From an uncultured Clostridia bacterium (GTDB taxonomy: Bacteria > Bacillota > Clostridia > Christensenellales > UBA1242): DNA of 64,000 nucleotides. The position numbers were made by a program, and so were the translations under genes. Positions 45,689 to 53,497 of the stretch are shown here, piece after piece. Below the pieces are notes generated by a model. The model did no database searches. It was not told where the DNA came from and saw only the letters and a list, made by a program, of their open reading frames with translations. Within the stretch, counting starts at the first letter, position 1, and every line of letters starts with the position of its first letter. The stretch lies in contig CAKVHY010000003.1 in the NCBI GenBank assembly GCA_934754335.1, positions 62,001 through 126,000 on the forward strand. The letters run 5' to 3'.

Positions 45689-45775
45689 TATCAACTTTAA
45701 ATTATTATATTTGATTTATCATATTCAAATTATTATTTTAATAAGATATCATTCAAATATTTGTTTCATAAAATT

Positions 45776-46984
45776 TTATTCTTCAGTTTCGTGTTCTTCA
45801 ACTGGTGGAAGCATATCCAAAACTTCCTTTATTTTTGCAACGCATTCGTCCATTTGAGCCTTTGTGTGAGTGGCAGTATAAGAAGTACGAAGCAAGCATT
45901 GATGTTCAGGAACTGCTGGAGAAACTGTTGGGTTTACATAAACTCCCCTTTCTAACAACAACTTGCATGCAAGGAATGTTCTTTCTGGTTCGTATGTATA
46001 AATAGGAATAATAGGAGTGATATCATCTTTTTCGATAATCTTAACGCCTGCTTCCTTTAGTTTCTTTCTCATATATTGAGAGATTTCTCTTAAATCTTGA
46101 ACTCTCTTTGGGTTTTCTCTTAAAATCTTCAAAGATGCTCTTGCACAAGCCACGCTTGCTGGAGTGATAGAAGCACTAAAGATGAAAGGACGAGAAGTGT
46201 GTTTAACATAATCCACAACTTCCTTTTTGGCAGCCATGTAACCGCCAAGGCTTGCTAGAGATTTTGAGAATGTACCCATATAGATATCAACGTCGTCTTC
46301 CAAACCAAAGTGTTCTGCAGTACCTCTACCATGTTCACCCAAAACGCCCAAGCCATGAGCATCATCAACCATTACTCTTGCGCCATATTTTTTTGCAAGT
46401 CTAACAATTTCAGGAAGATTACAAATATCTCCGCCCATACTAAATACGCCATCAGTAACAATCAAAATACCCTTATCTTCAGGAATGCTTTGAAGTTGTC
46501 TTTCAAGATCTTCCATATCGCTATGATTATATCTTAAAAGTTTTGCATAACTAAGCCTGCAAGCATCATAAATACTAGCATGGTTTTCCTTATCGCCAAC
46601 AATAACATCGTTTCTACCAGCAATTGCTGAGATAATACCTAGGTTTGATTGAAAACCAGTTGAGAAAGTTACAACTGCTTCTTTATGCAAGAAATCTGCA
46701 AGTTCTTGTTCTAAAAGAACGTGTTGATCCAAAGTACCATTTAAAAATCTACTTCCAGAGCAACCAGAACCATATTTTTCTAACGCTTCCACACCTGCTT
46801 TAATTACATCTGGGTGAGATGTTAAACCCAAGTAGTTGTTTGAACCAATCATAATAGTTCTATGACCATCCATCACAACTTCAGTATCTTGACCACTCTC
46901 TAAAGCATGGAAATATGGATAAAGTCCAGTTTTTCTAGCATTGTTTAATAATTCAAGAGTGCCACATTTTGCAAATAAATCCAT
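45776..46984 (-). CDS. Alpha-oxoamine synthase, serine palmitoyltransferase-like
   Basis: 402 residues, SD AAAGGAG. PLP enzyme that condenses an amino acid with an acyl-CoA and releases CO2. YPYFHALESGQDTEVVMDG at the start, SNNYLGL, YGSGCSGSRFLNGTLD, VDDAHGLGVLGEHG, and the PLP lysine in MGTFSKSLASLGGY are present; SPAVPEHQCLLRTSYTATHT closes the active site. The YPYF/SGQDTEV start and PAVP motif are those of bacterial serine palmitoyltransferases of the Bacteroidetes kind more than of BioF. It could also be glycine C-acetyltransferase (Kbl). Stands alone, so no pathway context. Confidence 0.75.
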   Translation of the reverse strand: MDLFAKCGTLELLNNARKTGLYPYFHALESGQDTEVVMDGHRTIMIGSNNYLGLTSHPDVIKAGVEALEKYGSGCSGSRFLNGTLDQHVLLEQELADFLHKEAVVTFSTGFQSNLGIISAIAGRNDVIVGDKENHASIYDACRLSYAKLLRYNHSDMEDLERQLQSIPEDKGILIVTDGVFSMGGDICNLPEIVRLAKKYGARVMVDDAHGLGVLGEHGRGTAEHFGLEDDVDIYMGTFSKSLASLGGYMAAKKEVVDYVKHTSRPFIFSASITPASVACARASLKILRENPKRVQDLREISQYMRKKLKEAGVKIIEKDDITPIIPIYTYEPERTFLACKLLLERGVYVNPTVSPAVPEHQCLLRTSYTATHTKAQMDECVAKIKEVLDMLPPVEEHETEE

Positions 46985-47122
46985 TCAATTTCTCCTTTAA
47001 TATAAAAAACAAAAAAATCCCGTAAATTTCAATGTATTTCATATATGGTATCACTTTTTTATCATTTTTCAAAAGAAATAATATCTAAATTTAAAATGTT
47101 TTGAAAAATTACACCGAAATTC

Positions 47123-47151
47123 TTGCATTTTTTTTATTTTAAAAGTATAAT
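47123..47151 (+). promoter_or_regulatory. Promoter of tRNA-Gln
   Basis: TTGCAT (47123-47128), 17-bp spacer, TATAAT (47146-47151), 29 bp before the tRNA. Confidence 0.75.
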
Positions 47152-47180
47152 CTAACGGATTTACGATTAAATTTTCATTT

Positions 47181-47255
47181 TGGGGTATAGCCAAGCGGTA
47201 AGGCAGAAGATTCTGACTCTTCGATTCGTGGGTTCAAATCCTACTACCCCAGCCA
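47181..47255 (+). tRNA. tRNA-Gln (CTG)
   Basis: 75 nt with encoded CCA. Acceptor TGGGGTA pairs with TACCCCA, discriminator G. Anticodon stem GAAGA/TCTTC with loop TTCTGAC gives CTG for CAG codons. T arm GTGGGTTCAAATCC. Own promoter and terminator. Confidence 0.93.
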
Positions 47256-47262
47256 AGTAAAC

Positions 47263-47295
47263 AAAAAGAAAAGTCAATAAGGCTTTTCTTTTTAT
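47263..47295 (+). terminator. Terminator after tRNA-Gln
   Basis: AAAAAGAAAAG / CTTTTCTTTTT hairpin eight bases past the tRNA. Confidence 0.75.
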
Positions 47296-47414
47296 TTACA
47301 ATGAAATTGAACCTTGCGGTTCAATGATATTACTATTACAATGTTATTTGACAAAAATTTTATATCATTCTCATATTTAATTTATCTTTATTAAATTTTA
47401 TCTGATATGCTTTA

Positions 47415-47846
47415 TTATCTGCTCTTTTCGTTTTCAAGCGAAAACTCTGTTTCAACCTTTTTACTATCGTACGCAATTTGCAATCTTACAATGTCTTTAT
47501 TTACATTAGCAATCTCATCAAGAGTAACACCTTTAGGTTCGCCAAAACCAATAAAGTTCTTAGCAAACTTAGAAACTTTTCTCTGAACAAAATATTTTTT
47601 TGATCCAAGATCTTCATTCATTTCTCTAAAATATTCCGAACCCAAATAACTAACCGCTGTGAAAGGTACTCTATTCTTCTCTTCCCCAACTTCAATATAG
47701 CAATCATCTTTTACATCATAAACTTCGTTATCTAAAACGTCATAAAAGAATTTTCTATCTTTATCCACAAGTCCTAAGTGGCAATAACCATCTTCGGGCG
47801 AATTATAAAACTTAATCTCCGTTGTAAACTTTGCTTCTTTACTCAT
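47415..47846 (-). CDS. Conserved-looking cytosolic protein of unknown function
   Basis: 143 residues with SD AAGGAG. No signal peptide or membrane segment. Acidic first half (YNSPEDGYCHLGLVDKDRKF, FYDVLDNEVYDVKDD), basic middle (KKYFVQRKVSKFAKNF) and a GFGEPKGVTLDEI turn. Not recognised. It is alone on its strand between tRNA-Gln and a divergent small membrane protein gene. Confidence 0.6.
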   Translation of the reverse strand: MSKEAKFTTEIKFYNSPEDGYCHLGLVDKDRKFFYDVLDNEVYDVKDDCYIEVGEEKNRVPFTAVSYLGSEYFREMNEDLGSKKYFVQRKVSKFAKNFIGFGEPKGVTLDEIANVNKDIVRLQIAYDSKKVETEFSLENEKSR

Positions 47847-47988
47847 AAATTATCTCCTTATCATTTTCAAGGTACTTAAATTATATCATAAATTATATAG
47901 AAATTCAAGCCCCCTTGTTTTAAAACACCAATGTGACCGAATCAGATAACGTAAACTGTTAAAAAATTTTGAAATTTTATATATTTAA

Positions 47989-48017
47989 TTGACATTTTTC
48001 TCAAATAATATTAATAT
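47989..48017 (+). promoter_or_regulatory. Promoter of the small membrane protein gene at 48068
   Basis: TTGACA (47989-47994), 17-bp spacer, TAATAT (48012-48017), overlapping a TATAAT at 48015. Confidence 0.65.
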
Positions 48018-48067
48018 AATATTGTATTCAAAAGTACATAAATTTTATTAAGGGAGTGTTAAAAATT

Positions 48068-48292
48068 ATGGCAAGTAGATCAAGTGATTATTTCGGTTTA
48101 GGTTATATTGTAAGTATTATTCTTGCAATTATCCCAGTTACTGCATGGATTTGCGGAGCAATTACCAGATTTCAAGAAGGCAAAATTGTTGCTGGTTTAA
48201 TCAGATTAATTTTTGGTTTCACTATCGTTTGGATTCTTGACTTAATCTTCATGATTGTTAGCAAAAGAATTTTCAGAATATTAAATATTTAG
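48068..48292 (+). CDS. Small two-helix membrane protein
   Basis: 74 residues from ATG 48068; GGGAG lies 11 bases upstream. MASRSSDYFGLGYIVSIILA runs into the first helix, GAITRFQEGKIVAGLIRLIF is a short polar turn and amphipathic start of the second helix (TIVWILDLIFMIVSKR). Resembles small Pmp3-like or YqaE-like two-helix proteins in layout only. Monocistronic with strong promoter and terminator, so probably well expressed. Confidence 0.65.
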   Translation: MASRSSDYFGLGYIVSIILAIIPVTAWICGAITRFQEGKIVAGLIRLIFGFTIVWILDLIFMIVSKRIFRILNI

Positions 48293-48300
48293 TCATGATA

Positions 48301-48327
48301 AACTCGCTTAAATAAGCGGGTTTTTTC
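48301..48327 (+). terminator. Terminator of the small membrane protein gene
   Basis: AACTCGCTTA / AAGCGGGTT (G-U containing) stem followed by TTTTTT. Confidence 0.8.
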
Positions 48328-48341
48328 TATTTGCATAACAC

Positions 48342-48377
48342 ATAAAAAAGAACTTTATTATCTAAAGTTCTTTTTTC
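48342..48377 (-). terminator. Terminator of pheT
   Basis: AAAAAAGAACTTTA / TAAAGTTCTTTTTT hairpin next to the stop codon. Confidence 0.8.
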
Positions 48378-48379
48378 TT

Positions 48380-50743
48380 TTAGTCTTTTAACATATATCC
48401 GTTATCTTTAAATACTTTAACAACTTCTTTATGGAATGTTTCAAGTTCTTCCCCAGTCATAGTTCTATCATTTAGCCAAACTTGATAATGCAATGTATAA
48501 CTCTTTGTATCGCTATTCTCAGGCTCGTAGATATCTAACAAACTAACATTATATAATAAATTTGTATTAACACTCTTTGCTATCTTTTCAATTTCTGAAT
48601 ACAAAACATTTTTAGGAATTACAAAGTTGAAATCAAACTCACTCTTTGGATATTTTGAAACTTTTTCAAGTTTATAATCAATTGTTTTCAATCCAACAAG
48701 TTTTGTGAAGTCTATTTCACAAAGTGCAACAGAAATTTTAGCATCAAGTTTTCTTTCAACCAATGGGTGCGCAAAGCCAATGAAACCAAGTTTTTCTTCA
48801 CCGTTATAAAGTTCGTAATAATTACTTGGATTTAAATAATCAACCTTACATAGCCCCTTTTCAATTCTTAAATCCGCCTTAACAACACATTCCATCAAAT
48901 ATTGAACCATATCTTTTAGTTTTAACAACAATTCTTCTTTTTCACTCTTACTTGCCAAAACAATTCCAAGGCTCTTTGTTTCATCAACCAAGCCATCTGG
49001 TTGCATATTCTTTACAACTCTTCCAATTTCAAATGCACCAAAACTATTATAATCGTTTTTATTTTCCGCCACCACTTTAAGCATTGTTGGAATCATAGTT
49101 GATCTAATTTCGTTATTATCTTTTTGGATTGAGTTTATAACCTTAACCACGCTACCCGGTTTAATGCCAAGCATTTTATTAATCTCGCTATCATACCAGA
49201 TATAACTATGCACTTCACTTAAGTTATATCTTTCAGCCAAAGCAAACTTCGTTTCATATTCCAAAACAACATCTCTATTCTTCTCAATTGGCTTTATAAC
49301 TTGGCTTGTTGTTTTTGGAACGATATTGTCGTACCCATAAATTCTTGAAATTTCTTCCACCAAATCTGCCTTACCTTGAATATCTTTTGTTGCTCTAAAT
49401 GATGGCACATTAACTGTGTAAACACCCTTACCATTAACTAAAACTTCAAATTCAAGCCTTGATAATATATCTATAATTTGGTTCTCAGGAATTTCAATTC
49501 CAATAAATCTATCAATATATGCTTTTGTTATCTCAATGCTTATTGGTGCAAAATGATAATTATAAATATCTGTAACACCACCACTAACATATGCATTTTC
49601 ATCAAATTCTGAAACAAGTTCAACAAATCTTTTTAGTGCAATCATTGTTAGTTCTGGGTCAAGAGATTTCTCATATCTAGCACTACTCTCTGTTCTAAGA
49701 CCAATATTCAATGCTGTTTTTCTAATTGAATATGAATCAAAACAAGCACTTTCAATCAAAACGGAATTTGTTTCATCATTAATAGAACTCTTTAATCCAC
49801 CCATAACGCCTGCAATTGCCACAGGTTCACCAGCGGATTTAATCATAACAGTATTTTTAGGCAACTCTCTTTCAACTTCATCAAGAGTAATAAATTTTGT
49901 AACGTTTTTAGCATTTTCAACTTCAATTTTCTTAACAATTGCGTTATCAAAAGCATGCATTGGTTGACCAAGTTCTAGCATTACATAATTCGTTACGTCC
50001 GCCAAGAAATTCACCGCTCTCATTCCACAATAATACAATCTTATTTGCATATTGATTGGCGATACTTTTCTTTCAATACCAGCCATTGTGGTGGTTGTAT
50101 ATCTAAAACATTCTTTTGCATCAACAGAAACTTCAACTTTTGGCTTATCGCTCTTTCCATTCCAAAGAACTAATGGCCTTAAATCTCTTTTAACTAATGC
50201 TGAGATTTCTCTTGCAATGCCATAGTGTCCCCACATATCTGGTCTATTTGTTAAACTTTTATTATCCACTTCAAAGATAAAGTCGTCAATATCTAGATAA
50301 TCTTTTATATCTCTGCCAAGTTCGTAATTCTCGCTAAGTTCCATCAAACCGCTATTATCATCACTGATTCCAAGTTCTTTAGCCGAACAGCACATTCCAT
50401 AACTTTCATATCCACCAACAATGGCTTTATTTATATGCAATTCGCCAACTTGTCCACCAATCATTGCCACAGGCACAACAAGGCCGACTCTAACATTTGG
50501 TGCACCACAAACAATATTCAAAATTGTTCTGCCAACATCCACCTTTAATAAGTGTAATTTCTTGCTATTAGGGTGATTTTCAACGCTTAAAATTTTTCCA
50601 ACAACAACGTTTTTTATATCTTTTCCTTTCTCTTCATAGCCTTCAACTTCAGCGCAAGAAAGAGTAAATTTATTAACCAACGCTTTTAAATCAACATTAG
50701 TTAAATCCACATAATCTTTAATCCAATTTAATGATATATACAT
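48380..50743 (-). CDS. pheT: Phenylalanyl-tRNA synthetase beta subunit
   Basis: 787 residues, normal length. Residues 40-150 form the tRNA-binding EMAP-like domain (VVGKILSVENHPNSKKLHLL), then B3/B4 editing domain with RPDMWGHYGIAREI and VMLELGQPMHAFD, B5 with EISRIYGYDNIVP, the catalytic-like core and the C-terminal anticodon-binding ferredoxin-like domain (SKYPKSEFDFNFVI, LHYQVWLNDRTMTGEE). With PheS it forms the alpha2beta2 enzyme that charges tRNA-Phe. Starts 10 nt after pheS; controlled by the T-box. Confidence 0.97.
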   Translation of the reverse strand: MYISLNWIKDYVDLTNVDLKALVNKFTLSCAEVEGYEEKGKDIKNVVVGKILSVENHPNSKKLHLLKVDVGRTILNIVCGAPNVRVGLVVPVAMIGGQVGELHINKAIVGGYESYGMCCSAKELGISDDNSGLMELSENYELGRDIKDYLDIDDFIFEVDNKSLTNRPDMWGHYGIAREISALVKRDLRPLVLWNGKSDKPKVEVSVDAKECFRYTTTTMAGIERKVSPINMQIRLYYCGMRAVNFLADVTNYVMLELGQPMHAFDNAIVKKIEVENAKNVTKFITLDEVERELPKNTVMIKSAGEPVAIAGVMGGLKSSINDETNSVLIESACFDSYSIRKTALNIGLRTESSARYEKSLDPELTMIALKRFVELVSEFDENAYVSGGVTDIYNYHFAPISIEITKAYIDRFIGIEIPENQIIDILSRLEFEVLVNGKGVYTVNVPSFRATKDIQGKADLVEEISRIYGYDNIVPKTTSQVIKPIEKNRDVVLEYETKFALAERYNLSEVHSYIWYDSEINKMLGIKPGSVVKVINSIQKDNNEIRSTMIPTMLKVVAENKNDYNSFGAFEIGRVVKNMQPDGLVDETKSLGIVLASKSEKEELLLKLKDMVQYLMECVVKADLRIEKGLCKVDYLNPSNYYELYNGEEKLGFIGFAHPLVERKLDAKISVALCEIDFTKLVGLKTIDYKLEKVSKYPKSEFDFNFVIPKNVLYSEIEKIAKSVNTNLLYNVSLLDIYEPENSDTKSYTLHYQVWLNDRTMTGEELETFHKEVVKVFKDNGYMLKD

Positions 50744-50753
50744 AATTCTCTCC

Positions 50754-51782
50754 CTATTTCACCTTTGTTTGTTTTAATTCTTTTAGTTTACAGCCATTTA
50801 GAGTACGAATATCGCTTATCTCATAAGTCATCATAACTAATCTACTAAGCCCCAATCCGAATGCAAATCCTTGATATTTTTCAGGGTCAATTCCACCCAT
50901 CTCAAGAACGTTTTTATGAATCATTCCGCAAGGACAAAGTTCAATCCAGCCACCATGCTTACAAACTGAGCAACCTTCGCCATCACAATATGGACACTTA
51001 CAATCCAATTCAAAACTAGGTTCTGTAAATGGGAAGAATCCTGGTCTTAGACGAACATCAACTTCCTTGCCAAACACTTTAGACAACATTGTTTTCATGA
51101 AATAAATCAAATTTGAGATTGAAACATTTTCATCAATAAGCATTCCTTCCAATTGGAAGAATGTGTTTTCATGGCTTGGGTCCAACTCTTCATTTCTAAA
51201 GCAACGTCCCGGGAAAATTGCTTTCAATGGAGCACCTAATTTTTTCATAATTCTATTTTGCCCTGCCGAAGTATGAGTTTTTAAAACCTGCCCATTATCT
51301 AGATAAAATGTATCTTGCATATCTCTTGCAGGGTGATTTTTAGGAACATTTACTGCTTCAAAGTTATTAAATTCCGTTTCAATTTCATGCCCATCATCAA
51401 CATAAAATCCCATACTTTCAAAGATATCTATAATTCTTTTTGCAATGATTGTGATTGGGTGCAAACTTCCTCTATCTTCCCTTGAAGGAATAGTTAAATC
51501 AACAAGTTTTGCTTCAGCAATCAATCTTTCAATTTCTTTATTTTCCAATTGTTTTTTCTTTTCTTCTATTGATGTTTCAATTTGGTTTTTAACAGCGTTT
51601 ACGCCTTCGCCATAAGCCTTTTTCTCTTGAGCAGGAATATCCTTTATTAATTTCATAACTTCGGTTACAGCACCGCTTTTGCCAAGATATTTAACTCTAA
51701 GCGAATTTAAATCTTGCTCTGATTGAATTTGTTTTAATTCGTTTTTGAATTCTTCTAAAATTTTAACTAAATTTTCGTTCAT
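50754..51782 (-). CDS. pheS: Phenylalanyl-tRNA synthetase alpha subunit
   Basis: 342 residues. N-terminal coiled coil (about 1-90) for tRNA contact, then class II core: HPITIIAKRIIDIF with motif 1, FRNEELDPSHENTFFQLEG motif 2, and GFAFGLGLSRLVMMTYEISD motif 3. The cysteine-rich CKCPYCDGEGCSVCKHGG insert is seen in many bacterial PheS. SD AAAGGAGAG. First gene of the T-box-regulated pheST operon. Confidence 0.97.
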   Translation of the reverse strand: MNENLVKILEEFKNELKQIQSEQDLNSLRVKYLGKSGAVTEVMKLIKDIPAQEKKAYGEGVNAVKNQIETSIEEKKKQLENKEIERLIAEAKLVDLTIPSREDRGSLHPITIIAKRIIDIFESMGFYVDDGHEIETEFNNFEAVNVPKNHPARDMQDTFYLDNGQVLKTHTSAGQNRIMKKLGAPLKAIFPGRCFRNEELDPSHENTFFQLEGMLIDENVSISNLIYFMKTMLSKVFGKEVDVRLRPGFFPFTEPSFELDCKCPYCDGEGCSVCKHGGWIELCPCGMIHKNVLEMGGIDPEKYQGFAFGLGLSRLVMMTYEISDIRTLNGCKLKELKQTKVK

Positions 51783-52055
51783 ACTCTCTCCTTTTACAAC
51801 AAAAAAGCCCCAAAAAGCACGAGGCTTTTAGGGACGAATTGGTTTTTCGTGGTACCACCCTAATTCAAAAGATTTCTCTTTCCTTAATTAGATTTTTTAC
51901 GCAAATCTTGAAATCGAGCCCGTATTTCCCCAGGCCTGCTCCTATGTCGAAATTTCAAATTTTCCAGAGCCTAAAACAACCTTCCAGCGCAATCAGTTAT
52001 TCTCTCTTGTAGGATAGAAATTCTACTATAACATATTCATAGCATTTATAAAACG
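51783..52055 (-). promoter_or_regulatory. T-box leader controlling pheST
   Basis: The minus strand carries the T-box sequence AGGGTGGTACCACG (about 51861-51848), followed by the terminator hairpin AAAAGCC / GGGCTTTT with T run (51801-51834). Upstream is a structured leader of roughly 190 nt consistent with Stem I to III. Binding of uncharged tRNA-Phe should favour the antiterminator and switch on the operon. A TTC within GAAATTTCGACAT is a plausible specifier, but I did not fold the leader. Confidence 0.9.
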
Positions 52056-52060
52056 CTTAA

Positions 52061-52090
52061 ATTCTAACATTAAATTAAAGCATTTGTCAA
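52061..52090 (-). promoter_or_regulatory. Promoter of the pheST T-box transcript
   Basis: Minus strand TTGACA (52090-52085), 18-bp spacer, TAGAAT (52066-52061), just before the T-box leader. Confidence 0.65.
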
Positions 52091-52120
52091 GTTTAAAATT
52101 GAAAATATAGCAACTTTTAT

Positions 52121-53386
52121 CTATTTTTCTTTATCTTCTTTAGCCTTCTCAACTCGTTCATCGTTTAAAATCTCATTATTTTCCAAGAAATCAACAAGCA
52201 GTTTTCTTGTTTTTTCTTCGTTTTCTGGAATTAACCAAGCACTAAAGATTAAACTTACTGCAATTGCAATATAAACGGGATAGAAAACAATTTTAGGCAA
52301 CGCTGAGAACAATAATGCAATTCCAAAATAGAAAATATAAGATGTAAGACTAGCACATTCCCTATCGCAAAGAGCGGAATTACTAATGCCAAGTATTCTG
52401 GATTTAACCAATAATCTTTGCAATACAAATAAACTCAAGAAAGGATAAACTAGTCCGATAATCCCAAACATTATATAAAATGAAATATTACTTTGAACAA
52501 ATGTAAAACTCAAAACACATAAACCCATCACAACACAAGCAAGCCTGCATAGCCAAGTTGTATCATATTTATCCATAAGTTTTCCTGCAAAGAAACTACT
52601 TACAGCATAACTTGCTTCATAAATAGCACCTATGATACCCGCCAACGCATATTTACTACTTCCGCTTGCAAACAACTCAAGCGTAAATGTTGTTTTAAAG
52701 ATATCATATGAGCAGAATACGAAATAAACAATAAAATAACCCAACAAGATTTTATAAATAATCTTTTTCCCATACTTGCCATAATGCACGTCCTTAGATA
52801 ATGTTTCAAATGCGTTAGACGTGGCATCTTTATTAAATGATTTTTCTTTTCTACTTCTAAAGTAATAAATAAGTAAAGGAATAAGTGAAATAAAATATAG
52901 TACTAACGAAATAATTACAACTATCACAGTATTCACGTCCAATAAGTAACCGCCAATTAAAAGAGATGCAATTATTCCAAGTTCTTCAAAAACTCTTGTT
53001 AAGCCCAAACTTTTTGAACTTTTATTAATCGAAGAGTAGTTATAAATATATTCGTTTGCTGAGGACTTAAATGCTGTATCAACTCCTAAGAATATACAAA
53101 CGCCAACCACACCAACCCATAAATTAGCATTAATTAACAATACAAATACATTGTATAAAGTAAGCGTCACAATTCTAAAAAGCAAAAACAATTGCGGATT
53201 TCCACGCATCTGTTTTCGTAAAAAATATGCCACTGATAATCTGATTGCATGTTGAGCCACCAAGTAAAGAAAGGCAATATAAAGTTGGCCTGTTTGGACA
53301 TATATAATAAGCGGAACAAAAGAGCCCACTAGATTGTTTGCAAAGTTTGATAAAAACTTATAAAAATTTAATAACTTAAGTTGCAT
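52121..53386 (-). CDS. MFS transporter
   Basis: 421 residues with about 12 membrane segments arranged as two six-helix halves and a charged central loop (YYFRSRKEKSFNKDATSN). GLTRVFEELGIIASLLIGGY in helix 4-5 and AGIIGAIYEASYAVSSFFAG followed by KLMDKYDTTW (cytoplasmic loop motif A-like) are major-facilitator features. Substrate cannot be read from the sequence. C-terminal Lys/Glu tail. Stands alone after the T-box operon. Confidence 0.75.
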   Translation of the reverse strand: MQLKLLNFYKFLSNFANNLVGSFVPLIIYVQTGQLYIAFLYLVAQHAIRLSVAYFLRKQMRGNPQLFLLFRIVTLTLYNVFVLLINANLWVGVVGVCIFLGVDTAFKSSANEYIYNYSSINKSSKSLGLTRVFEELGIIASLLIGGYLLDVNTVIVVIISLVLYFISLIPLLIYYFRSRKEKSFNKDATSNAFETLSKDVHYGKYGKKIIYKILLGYFIVYFVFCSYDIFKTTFTLELFASGSSKYALAGIIGAIYEASYAVSSFFAGKLMDKYDTTWLCRLACVVMGLCVLSFTFVQSNISFYIMFGIIGLVYPFLSLFVLQRLLVKSRILGISNSALCDRECASLTSYIFYFGIALLFSALPKIVFYPVYIAIAVSLIFSAWLIPENEEKTRKLLVDFLENNEILNDERVEKAKEDKEK

Positions 53387-53457
53387 TTTTAATATTTTCC
53401 TAATTAACTTTCGTTATTATATCACATTAAAATTTGCCAAACAAATAAATTTAAAAC

Positions 53458-53490
53458 AAAAAGAAAAATACTATAATTTCTTATAGTATT
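53458..53490 (-). terminator. Terminator after the coiled-coil membrane protein gene
   Basis: AATACTATAA / TTATAGTATT hairpin with TTTC loop and minus-strand TTTCTTTTTG tail. Confidence 0.65.
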
Positions 53491-53497
53491 TCATCTT

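Noticed and set aside
45604..45720. Short coding frame in the candidate small RNA
   Set aside because: The ATG has no SD, and the frame would read through the strong terminator hairpin.
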